29,699 bases of DNA, from IMG/VR virus record IMGVR_UViG_3300050025_000047, positions 1-29,699 of that record; one strand, given 5' to 3'. Origin of the DNA: a virus. Positions 13,992 through 21,660 of the stretch are shown here, in pieces. Position numbers and translations under genes: made by a program. The stretch's first letter is position 1; the number at the start of each line of letters is the position of its first letter. A model generated the notes under the pieces. It saw only the letters and a program-made list of their open reading frames with translations, was not told where the DNA came from and did no database searches.

Positions 13992-14273
13992 ATGAGCTTC
14001 TTCGCACAAACCGGATTAAGGCACACCTTCTGGACAGGACCGTGGCACTATTGCGATCGGTGTGACAAGAAGTCGAAGATCAAAGAAATGAAATGGGAAC
14101 GAGGCTTGTTGCTTGGGCCAGAGTGTCAAGACTCTAACGGTAAACCAGGACTTATCGGTGAACGAGACGTTAGAATAGCACAAGTCTTGACTGACGGCAA
14201 AGAAGAACTCGTTCCTGTAGACAAGCTTCGTCATCCAGATTTTGCAGAAGAAGTAGAAGATTTTCTAGTCTAG
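13992..14273 (+). CDS. Small Cys-containing structural protein
   Basis: 93 aa. CDRC at residues 21-24 and a further Cys in GPECQD (about 45) may bind zinc. The pattern WTGPWHYCDRCDKKSKIKEMKWERGLLLGPEC resembles short phage head proteins with CDRCG...L.WQ.G.L...C that sit after capsid genes; no function is assigned to them that I know of. AAGGA is 8-9 nt before the ATG. The acidic C-terminus is probably flexible. Confidence 0.6.
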   Translation: MSFFAQTGLRHTFWTGPWHYCDRCDKKSKIKEMKWERGLLLGPECQDSNGKPGLIGERDVRIAQVLTDGKEELVPVDKLRHPDFAEEVEDFLV

Positions 14274-14297
14274 CGGCGTGCCGCGAGGAGTGACAAA

Positions 14298-15002
14298 ATG
14301 AGTTTTACTGATGGTAAATGGGAACAAGGAACTCCACAGCCTGACGCACATCTTTGGATTGGCGCAGACGAGTTTGTGGACTTTGCTGCTGTGGCAACCA
14401 GACCTGCGGCTCCCGCACAAGGATTGCTTTACTTAACAGTTCCTTCTACTGCGGCAGCTAAGTTTTTCAAATCTCCAGAAGCAACAACTTTGCGCTCTGG
14501 TGTTTACGCATCATCAGCGATTGATCAAGAACAGTCTGGAACTGCTGCTTCTGTTCCTGGTCCTTCTACTGTAGCAAATACTGGTGGGCCTCTAGGACTT
14601 TCTGCTGGTTTTCCGCCTCTCACAGCAGCACAGCTTGCAACTCTTGGTAATGTTCAGCGTGGGCCGCTTGCTAAAGGTTGGCAAGTCAACTCGATAGATG
14701 TAGTCTATCAAGTGCTGGCTGTAACAGCAGGCGCAGCTACAGCTGCACTTACAAAGACACAGTTTCAGAATCTTGTAGCACCGGTTGTGACTAATATAAT
14801 CGCGCTTGGTGCAAACGGTCTGCCTACTGCTATTGGCGCACAGCCTCAGGTTACAAACATTCCTGTAACCTCGCCTGCAATGATTGTACCAGCGCAAGCA
14901 GGAGACACAGGACTTCTTGTTAATATCAATCTCACCGCCGGCTCTGGCGGTACGATCAATTTTTATGGAGTGATGTTGAATTGCTCCTATAACCTTAACT
15001 AA
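14298..15002 (+). CDS. Virion structural protein
   Basis: 234 aa, Thr/Ala/Gly/Pro-rich. Residues about 115-234 contain a probable beta domain (WQVNSIDVVYQVLAVTAGAATAALTKTQF... TGLLVNINLTAGSGGTINFYGVMLNCSYNLN) like capsid or tail decoration proteins. GAGGAG precedes the ATG. It falls between the capsid gene and the tail nozzle region, so it may be a head fibre or decoration protein. A minor structural role is likely; specific identity is not. Confidence 0.55.
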   Translation: MSFTDGKWEQGTPQPDAHLWIGADEFVDFAAVATRPAAPAQGLLYLTVPSTAAAKFFKSPEATTLRSGVYASSAIDQEQSGTAASVPGPSTVANTGGPLGLSAGFPPLTAAQLATLGNVQRGPLAKGWQVNSIDVVYQVLAVTAGAATAALTKTQFQNLVAPVVTNIIALGANGLPTAIGAQPQVTNIPVTSPAMIVPAQAGDTGLLVNINLTAGSGGTINFYGVMLNCSYNLN

Positions 15003-15017
15003 GAAAGGAGGTAGCTT

Positions 15018-15293
15018 GTGGCAAATGATTTCACAGGCCGTATCTGGAAGGTAACACAAGCTGGATCAGCTCCTTTCGGTACGTTAAACGTCAAAGTCAA
15101 AGGTGGCTCGTGGACAGGTGGTACGTCCACAAACACCTTCACAATCACAGACGAAGCTGGCAGACTCTACACTTGGACTTGGACTGCTAGCACACAACAA
15201 ATAACGTTTGGTGAGCTTGGTTGGCTCTCTGGACCTGTAACCTTCGGCGGAACATTTACTGGTGAAGTTGACTTGTATCTTGGTACTAAGTAA
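15018..15293 (+). CDS. Small beta-rich structural protein
   Basis: 91 aa, GTG start preceded by AAAGGAGG (15004-15011) at 6-nt spacing. It is composed of short strands rich in Thr, Trp and Gly (GRIWKVTQAGSAPFGTLNVKVKGGSWTGGTSTNTFTITDEAGRLYTWTW), consistent with a small beta sandwich. It probably decorates the head-tail region. No family recognised. Confidence 0.55.
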   Translation: MANDFTGRIWKVTQAGSAPFGTLNVKVKGGSWTGGTSTNTFTITDEAGRLYTWTWTASTQQITFGELGWLSGPVTFGGTFTGEVDLYLGTK

Positions 15294-15305
15294 GCGAGGC
15301 TTCTA

Positions 15306-18242
15306 GTGGGGCATGTCAAAACAGAGGAACTCTCAAACGGTAACTATAGTCTTGAGATTACCTATGGTGGAAAAGAAGCTCCCTTCGGCGGCGTGGATTC
15401 GTCTGCGCCGCCAGCTTACATTGATCCACGGTGTTTTACACAGTGCGATGGATTTATAGTCGTAGACAACAAGTTGGTTGCGGCGTCTCTTGTTCCAGTA
15501 CAGATTCCAGTTCTCTGGAACAGCGTTGCTGGCGTGACGCTGATTGGGTTTGGAAATTTTTATAGCTCTAGGTATGGTACGCTAAACTACGCTCTTGGGT
15601 ATATCGCAATCGCCGTAGCGGGTTCTCCTACCGGCGTGCAGTATACGTTTTACATGACTTCTTGGATTCCTGGAAATACGATAACGTCCTATAATGATAC
15701 GCTTCAGTATACGCCGTTCAACAGTGCCACACCTGCTATAGCAGCGTCAATCACACTTCAACTTCAGACTACTAGTACTGCAACGCCAGGCACAGGAGCG
15801 GTGGTAAATATTACTGCCTTGTCTAGTCTTGGTAGTAATTCTGTAGGAACACCGCCTAGTCCTTACGGTTGGTATCTTACAGGTATTCTACAAACTGTAA
15901 CTATTTCTGGTGGAGTTGGTTATGCTGCCGGTTCTACTTATTGGGTTGTGCAGGGAACCAATGTCACTGGACAGATAGTCGTGACCTCTATTGGTGGTGG
16001 CGGTTCGATCACAGGTTTTACTATTGTTCCAGACTCGTTTCAGACAACTGGAGTGCTTAGTAACTCTGGTCAAGTTGTTACCTGCGCCGGTTGGGGTTAT
16101 TCTCTTGGTTCTGCTACGCTGACATATACCACACTCAGTAACGTAGTGTTGCAAGTGAGTGGTCCGAGTGGTACGAATACTTACACCGTGCCTTCTAATG
16201 GTGTCATTGGTGTCACACCAACGCTTGCAAGTTCAGGAGCGGCTTTTGCTATAGGTTTAATTGCTTCTGGAGGAGTTATTTATGGAAAGCCAAATTTTGT
16301 AAACACAGGTGCACTTTATCAGCTTCCTCAGATTCTAGCAGGAGGTACTGGTTATAATGTCGGAGAGTTGTATAACGTACAAGAAGTCTATGCAAGTGGT
16401 AGTGGCTCTGTTGTTAATGTTGGTGACGGTTCAGCACAAGTTTTGATTACTTCTGTTGGTGTGGGTGGCTCGGTTACTGGAATAGAATTGGTTGCCTCTG
16501 GGACAGATGCTTCTGGCTATCTAGTTGGCGGTTCGCATATTCCAATTCAGTATTACTGTACATTAGTTCCTGCTGCTATACCTACACTTATCACAGGAGC
16601 AGCAATTGCGAATTATATTCTTAATACAATGGCTTCTGCGATAAACAGTGGTGGTACAGATTCTGCCAACGGCGCTGCTGATGCAAATGTTACTGCCGCG
16701 GTTAACATTGGTTCTAGTTCTCTAATTCTTACAGCCATTGTTCCTGGTGTTATAGGAAACAGTATCTCTGTGCAAGATTTTTCTACTATTACAGGTGGGA
16801 ATCTTTATTACTACTATTTCCCTTGTCGTACACTTACCTATCTTACAGGTGGCTCAGACGGTGCTGGAAGTGGCACTGTACTTTCTACCCTGCTTCCAGC
16901 GCAAGCTTCGATCACAGCGGTAGGTGGAACACTCTACATAGGTAATATTGGACCTGCGATTATCAAATATGGCGGTCCTGGTGCTTTCGCAGTTTCCACT
17001 ACGTATCAAGGTGTGCGTATACTTAGAAAGTTCGCCGGCTCTCTGATTGGGCTTGGTCTTATTCCTGCGCCGGGGACGATTGTAGCTTCTACAGATATGA
17101 TCTTTGCTTGGACTACGGCAGGAAAGCTTGATAACTGGAATCCTCTGGATCTTTCTGGTAACATCACCGGCGCTGGTTTTACACAACTTGCTGACATAGC
17201 TGACTATCTCACAAGTTTGATTGTCACAAGTGGTACAGCGTTTATCATTCGTTCAGAAGGAATCAGTTACGCTACTGCGACAGGCAATGCGACATTACCT
17301 TTTTCTTTTGCTCACATCGGCCTCGGCGATGAAGGAGAAGGAGCGCAGGTTTCAAGTCTTGTATGTCAATATGATCAGACTGGAGCTTACGTCGGTAATT
17401 CAGATGTTTATCAAATCTCCTCTTCTATCTCTGCAATCGGTGCGAAAATAAAAGCCTTGCTTTTTCAAGCGCTTGCTTTAGGTAACTCTTTATTACTTAG
17501 TGCAAGCACTTGCTCAGTATACATAGGCGGTGATACCTTTGTTCTTGTGAATTTCCTGACTCCGGCTGTCGTACCCTCGCAAGGTCTAGGACTTCAAAGA
17601 ATAACTAAGGTAAACATCTTTGCCTATAATACAAATAACGCTTCCTGGGTTACGTTTACTTATCCGGTAATCATCCCAAATACTCTTACACGACCTGTAC
17701 TTACGACAGAGTTTCTTGGAGTTTTTGCTTCTAGTAATACTTCAGCAGGAGCTAATAACTATAATCAAAGTCTTTCTGTTGTAGGCATACAACTTGAAGC
17801 CAGTTCGTTGCATGGTTCAACTATTGCTCCGCCACAGTTTTTTGCTTTGCAAGAAGGTTTGACGAATATAAATGCTATCTCTCAAGCAAGTAGTGTGACG
17901 TTTGCACAAGAGGAACTTGCTTTTGGGAGAGATATAACAATCGATGCGTTGTATGTTTCACTGATAGGAAACTTTTCTGAGAATGTACAAGTAACTTTTA
18001 GTTTCAGCGGTGTGGTATTTGCTGTAGTGATTCTTTCAGCAGCTCAGTTTAACACATTGAACAGTAATCCTATCGAACTTCAGATTTTTCCAACAACCGT
18101 AAATTCTTCTGGAGCTTTTACCGTGCATGCTCCACAACTTCAGATTGTTGTCTCAGGACTTCCTGATAACGGGACTGCACAACTTCGGATTATTAAAGTA
18201 GCATGGTTCGGTTCATTTGATCCAGCACAGAGGCCAGTATAA
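15306..18242 (+). CDS. Large tail nozzle/tube-like protein with beta-rich insertions
   Basis: 978 aa with a GTG start. The N-terminus (PPAYIDPRCFTQCDGFIVVDNKLVAAS, 36-61) and the second half (MIFAWTTAGKLDNWNPLDLSG; LIVTSGTAFIIRSEGISYATATGNATLPFSFAHIGLGDEG) resemble nozzle proteins of podoviruses, where a surface reading Y..S..G....W.P is followed by a propeller-like domain. Between them are GxGYxxG modules (about 203-240 and 347-395) and an Ile/Ala-rich module (433-488) ending in PGVIGNSISV; these look like inserted carbohydrate- or protein-binding units. Its stop overlaps the next start (TAATG). Role at the tail tip is inferred. Confidence 0.5.
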   Translation: MGHVKTEELSNGNYSLEITYGGKEAPFGGVDSSAPPAYIDPRCFTQCDGFIVVDNKLVAASLVPVQIPVLWNSVAGVTLIGFGNFYSSRYGTLNYALGYIAIAVAGSPTGVQYTFYMTSWIPGNTITSYNDTLQYTPFNSATPAIAASITLQLQTTSTATPGTGAVVNITALSSLGSNSVGTPPSPYGWYLTGILQTVTISGGVGYAAGSTYWVVQGTNVTGQIVVTSIGGGGSITGFTIVPDSFQTTGVLSNSGQVVTCAGWGYSLGSATLTYTTLSNVVLQVSGPSGTNTYTVPSNGVIGVTPTLASSGAAFAIGLIASGGVIYGKPNFVNTGALYQLPQILAGGTGYNVGELYNVQEVYASGSGSVVNVGDGSAQVLITSVGVGGSVTGIELVASGTDASGYLVGGSHIPIQYYCTLVPAAIPTLITGAAIANYILNTMASAINSGGTDSANGAADANVTAAVNIGSSSLILTAIVPGVIGNSISVQDFSTITGGNLYYYYFPCRTLTYLTGGSDGAGSGTVLSTLLPAQASITAVGGTLYIGNIGPAIIKYGGPGAFAVSTTYQGVRILRKFAGSLIGLGLIPAPGTIVASTDMIFAWTTAGKLDNWNPLDLSGNITGAGFTQLADIADYLTSLIVTSGTAFIIRSEGISYATATGNATLPFSFAHIGLGDEGEGAQVSSLVCQYDQTGAYVGNSDVYQISSSISAIGAKIKALLFQALALGNSLLLSASTCSVYIGGDTFVLVNFLTPAVVPSQGLGLQRITKVNIFAYNTNNASWVTFTYPVIIPNTLTRPVLTTEFLGVFASSNTSAGANNYNQSLSVVGIQLEASSLHGSTIAPPQFFALQEGLTNINAISQASSVTFAQEELAFGRDITIDALYVSLIGNFSENVQVTFSFSGVVFAVVILSAAQFNTLNSNPIELQIFPTTVNSSGAFTVHAPQLQIVVSGLPDNGTAQLRIIKVAWFGSFDPAQRPV

Positions 18243-18634
18243 TGCTTCCTTATGATCCAAACACTTTCGCACATAAGCTTGACGACTCTCACAGACAATG
18301 GGTTCAGTCAGCACAGCAGGTTCTCACAGGTAATATCGACATGGGAACTCCGAATAGTAAGGATGCGACAGGACAATACAATAAGTTTGACAAAGGAAAC
18401 GGTTCAGGGAATCTTATTCGCATTGGCGCCACAGGAACGACAGATAATGATTATACATGGCCGGCGTCAGGATCATTAGTGATTAACCACAAGCTTCTTC
18501 GTCAACCAATCGGAGCACACGTCGTGAGTTCAGACAAAGATTTACGCATCTGGCAACCGTCAGCGCCGGACGAGAATTTGATCACAATCACACCATCTGA
18601 TAACACAGTAAACGCTACAGTGTACGTATTCTAA
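18242..18634 (+). CDS. Hypothetical tail-region protein
   Basis: 130 aa. A polar N-terminus (YDPNTFAHKLDDSHRQWVQSAQQVLTGNIDMG) followed by a beta-rich C-terminal domain (SGSLVINHKLLRQPIGAHVVSSDKDLRIWQPSAPDENLITITPSDNTVNATVYVF). The latter resembles small domains seen in tail-associated proteins of podoviruses next to nozzle genes. Coupled to the nozzle-like gene by TAATG. Tail role inferred from position. Confidence 0.55.
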   Translation: MLPYDPNTFAHKLDDSHRQWVQSAQQVLTGNIDMGTPNSKDATGQYNKFDKGNGSGNLIRIGATGTTDNDYTWPASGSLVINHKLLRQPIGAHVVSSDKDLRIWQPSAPDENLITITPSDNTVNATVYVF

Positions 18635-18644
18635 GGAGTCTACT

Positions 18645-19406
18645 ATGAGTTTTGTTGCTCAGGATTGTACGACAGGAATTAGTGGACTTTTGATGAATCG
18701 TACCGTGGCGCCTATCGTTATGATGGAAGCTATCAGGAAAGCAGTGCTTGAGCTGACTACGGATTACAAGCATCCGTTGCTTGAGGATACGGGACCGATT
18801 ACTAAGCTGGTGGCGTATCAGAATAACTACACACCGAGCTTCTTCTTGCAGACTCTTGAAGCGCCGTTGGATCTTAGCAAGGTTAATTCTTTCTTCATCT
18901 ACAACAGCGGTTATGCCGCTCCAGGGCCAGGAAATCTTGTGACAAATGCTGGTTATGATTTGAAGTATCGTAGTGTAGATTCGATTGAGGTCTTGCTTAA
19001 CATTCCCGGCTTGCCGATGTATTGGACACGGAACAACAATCAGATCTACATTGCGTCTATGCCAGACAGCGCGTATCCTGTGTTCATGCGTTATCAGACA
19101 CAGCATCCACTGACGCAAACTGTTATCGACGATGCTCCAAGCACAGCGGCATTCTCGGCACAACAAATCATGATGGCTGACGAGTGGATGGAGATTGTAG
19201 AGTACGCTGCGGCTATCAGAATTGCACCTCAGGTAAACCTGGCAAACAAAAAGAACGAGCTTCATGCCTCGCTCTATGGCGATCAAAAGTTTCAAACCAG
19301 CAGCGGTATCGAAGGAGCGCCTGGACTTATCTTCCAGCGTACTTCACAACGTAATCGGGATCAATCCACCACAACTCGCAGGTTTCGCCTGAGAATGGGG
19401 AATTAG
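18645..19406 (+). CDS. Probable head-tail adaptor / tail tubular protein A-like
   Basis: 253 aa. An N-terminal helical part (residues 20-45, NRTVAPIVMMEAIRKAVLELTTDY), beta-rich middle (VEVLLNIPGLPMYWTRNNNQIYIASMPDSAYPVFMRYQTQHPL) and C-terminal helix (MMADEWMEIVEYAAAIRIAPQVNLANKKNELHASLYGD) match the general plan of podovirus adaptors (T7 gp11/P22 gp4 type), where a YP...RY and a DEW.E.. ..A...A element are common. These form the ring joining portal and nozzle. AAGGAG precedes the ATG. Assignment moderate. Confidence 0.55.
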   Translation: MSFVAQDCTTGISGLLMNRTVAPIVMMEAIRKAVLELTTDYKHPLLEDTGPITKLVAYQNNYTPSFFLQTLEAPLDLSKVNSFFIYNSGYAAPGPGNLVTNAGYDLKYRSVDSIEVLLNIPGLPMYWTRNNNQIYIASMPDSAYPVFMRYQTQHPLTQTVIDDAPSTAAFSAQQIMMADEWMEIVEYAAAIRIAPQVNLANKKNELHASLYGDQKFQTSSGIEGAPGLIFQRTSQRNRDQSTTTRRFRLRMGN

Positions 19407-19407
19407 C

Positions 19408-20157
19408 ATGGCGACGAATAACATGGTGCCGTACTCAAACAAGGTTGGAAATAACCAGACTACTCCTGGCGCTGGAGCACAGCCTCAGCTTCCTGCTATA
19501 GCCACTCCTAATTCAACAGCAGGCACAGGAACAGTACAAGCCTCTACGACGAATCCTTTGATTCCTGCTACAGCATCCACAGGAGCAGCGCCGACTTCTG
19601 TTGTTCCTTCTGTTAATGGGGGTGGTGCACTAGGAAATCAGCTTGATGATATTTACGGCGCTGGCGTAGGAGGATCGTTAGATTCTCTTATATCTTCTAT
19701 GAGCGGTACAGACTCTGTCGTGCTACAAAATTATATCAAGAGTCTTCAGCCTCAAGAAGCTAAGGCACAGTCTAATCTCGATATGTCTCTTGGCGCTGGA
19801 GGAGTAGGTTCTAATTCTTCTGTCGCAGCAATTGGGAATGCGAACCTTCAGGCTCAGGAAACAGGTATGATCGCAGGAGAAAGTAATTCGCTGATACAAA
19901 ACCAAGAGCAAACGACTGAGCAAATGCTTATGGGCATTGCTCCTACAGCAGCGAAGCAGGTGTCAGACTCTAGCCCGCTTAATATGATCGGACAGGTTCT
20001 TGGTGACGTTGGTTCTGTAGCAGGAGATGCTATGGGGCTTGATGAGGTCACAGGAGGCATGGGTGTAGCATCAAAGATGGGTTCTTTCGGCGGCGCAGTG
20101 CCTTCTGCTCCTACGTCGATGTTTAACGAAATGTCTCCGTTACCTACTTTGAGCTAG
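19408..20157 (+). CDS. Ejection/virion-associated protein, low complexity
   Basis: 249 aa. The first 75 residues are Pro/Thr/Ala/Asn-rich and disordered; residues about 110-165 form a possible amphipathic helix (LQNYIKSLQPQEAKAQSNLDMSLGAG...); the C-terminus is Gly/Met/Ser-rich. In podoviruses the genes after the adaptor commonly encode ejection proteins that leave the head with the DNA; flexible, Ala/Gln-rich proteins like this one fit. Start is 1 nt after the preceding stop with a weak GGGG site. Confidence 0.5.
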   Translation: MATNNMVPYSNKVGNNQTTPGAGAQPQLPAIATPNSTAGTGTVQASTTNPLIPATASTGAAPTSVVPSVNGGGALGNQLDDIYGAGVGGSLDSLISSMSGTDSVVLQNYIKSLQPQEAKAQSNLDMSLGAGGVGSNSSVAAIGNANLQAQETGMIAGESNSLIQNQEQTTEQMLMGIAPTAAKQVSDSSPLNMIGQVLGDVGSVAGDAMGLDEVTGGMGVASKMGSFGGAVPSAPTSMFNEMSPLPTLS

Positions 20158-20166
20158 GAGTCAAAA

Positions 20167-21660
20167 ATGCCTTTTCCAAGCGCAGCAGAAGTACAAGGTG
20201 TACCAGCAACACCCTCGGCACAAGCTAACGGCGGACTTGATATTGCAAGGCTGATTCAGAATATCTCTACGCCAATTCCGCAGGGCTTAATGCAGGCAGC
20301 AACGACACCTGTGCAGGGTGGACATGCTATGCAAGTACCTTCGTCATTACAGCAGCCGATTGGTCCTCATCAAGACAGACCGATGGATCAACGTCAAGTT
20401 GTTGGCAGAAAGGCTGCGAAGCTACAAGGCATTGGCAATGCTATCACAGGCGCTACCAATGCTATCGGCGCTGTCGTCACGAAGGAAGCGCAGATTAAAC
20501 AGAATCAGATTAAGGACAGCGCCACTAAGCTTATTCAGACACAGCAAATGATCGACGAGGCAAAGCAGCAGTTAGAGTCTGCTCAGTCTTTGATGCAGAA
20601 TTCTAAACCAGACGATCCTGCTCAAGCTCAGTACAAAACTATGGCGACAAAGGCTCAGGAGATGATTGACCAGAATACTAAAACAAAAGAAGGTATCTTT
20701 GCTGATCCTAAGATGCGGAAAGCTTTAGCTAAGGGATTTGATATAAGCTATACTGATCCTGCATCAAATAAGACAGAGGAACACGCTGCTGTAATGGCAG
20801 CGATGAAGGATGCCCGTGGTTGGCAAGAGAAGCGTCAAGCCGCCGAAAAAGCTAAGGCTGACTTCCAGGCAAAGAATAATCCTATAAGTGCGCAGAATGC
20901 AGGAGCGGCATTTGCACAAAGTCAGCCACAGGGGATGGCGCCAAACACTATTGCTCAGTCGCAAGTCTCTATGATTCAGGTACAGCAGAAAATCCAGCAG
21001 CAGACAATGAAAGATGTCATGACTTACCAAGCTGCTATGGCTGGGCATCGAGCTACTGTCACAGCGGCACAGTTAAGAACTCAAGCTCAGTCTATTCAAC
21101 AACAGAACATGTTCAATCATCAACAGGATATGCTTAATCAACGTTTTGCACAGGCTCAGCATCTTCTGAAAGAACGCCTAAATAATGACTTTGCGCTTAT
21201 CGGCGCCAGAGAAAAAGCTGCTCGTGAGCTTGCTGATGACGTGTACTCGGATAAAGAGACCGACCCACTTACAATGTACACAAAGTCCAATACTGCAATG
21301 TTGAAGTATCAGGATAATCTGAGTAAGAATCAGAATTTGCTGACTACGCTTATGGAAGAGCGTCAAAAACTCTTTCCCAAAGGAGCCGGTGCTGGAACTG
21401 CTGCTAAAGATCCAGAAGGCTATCAAGCTCTCAATGTTCAAATAGCATTGACGCAGCAACAAATCAAACAAAATCAGCAAATGGTTCAAAATCTTCAACA
21501 GCAATCACAGCAGATCAAAACCGCAACTGGCCTTAAGGCAGTAGGAGTTAGTGATGGCGGAGCAGCCTCAAACAGTACCGACGGGAACAGCCTCGGCAGC
21601 GAGCCAGACTTTACCGATCCTTCAATCTACGCCAACCAAGACGACGAAACTTCCGAGTAG
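20167..21660 (+). CDS. Internal virion (ejection) protein, Gln-rich coiled coil
   Basis: 497 aa. A Pro/Gln-rich N-terminus leads to long Ala/Gln/Lys helices (about 90-250, 280-450), e.g. KAQEMIDQNTKTKEGIF, QSIQQQNMFNHQQDMLNQRFAQAQHLLKERLN and IALTQQQIKQNQQMVQNLQQ, a heptad-rich pattern of internal virion proteins that line the ejection conduit. The acidic Ser/Asp C-terminus overlaps the next gene by 107 nt in another frame. AGGAG precedes the ATG. Function inferred from composition and position. Confidence 0.6.
   Translation: MPFPSAAEVQGVPATPSAQANGGLDIARLIQNISTPIPQGLMQAATTPVQGGHAMQVPSSLQQPIGPHQDRPMDQRQVVGRKAAKLQGIGNAITGATNAIGAVVTKEAQIKQNQIKDSATKLIQTQQMIDEAKQQLESAQSLMQNSKPDDPAQAQYKTMATKAQEMIDQNTKTKEGIFADPKMRKALAKGFDISYTDPASNKTEEHAAVMAAMKDARGWQEKRQAAEKAKADFQAKNNPISAQNAGAAFAQSQPQGMAPNTIAQSQVSMIQVQQKIQQQTMKDVMTYQAAMAGHRATVTAAQLRTQAQSIQQQNMFNHQQDMLNQRFAQAQHLLKERLNNDFALIGAREKAARELADDVYSDKETDPLTMYTKSNTAMLKYQDNLSKNQNLLTTLMEERQKLFPKGAGAGTAAKDPEGYQALNVQIALTQQQIKQNQQMVQNLQQQSQQIKTATGLKAVGVSDGGAASNSTDGNSLGSEPDFTDPSIYANQDDETSE

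Noticed and set aside
14592-15059. 155-aa Cys-rich minus-strand ORF
   Set aside because: Shadow of the structural gene on the other strand; the cysteines come from reversed Ala/Thr codons.
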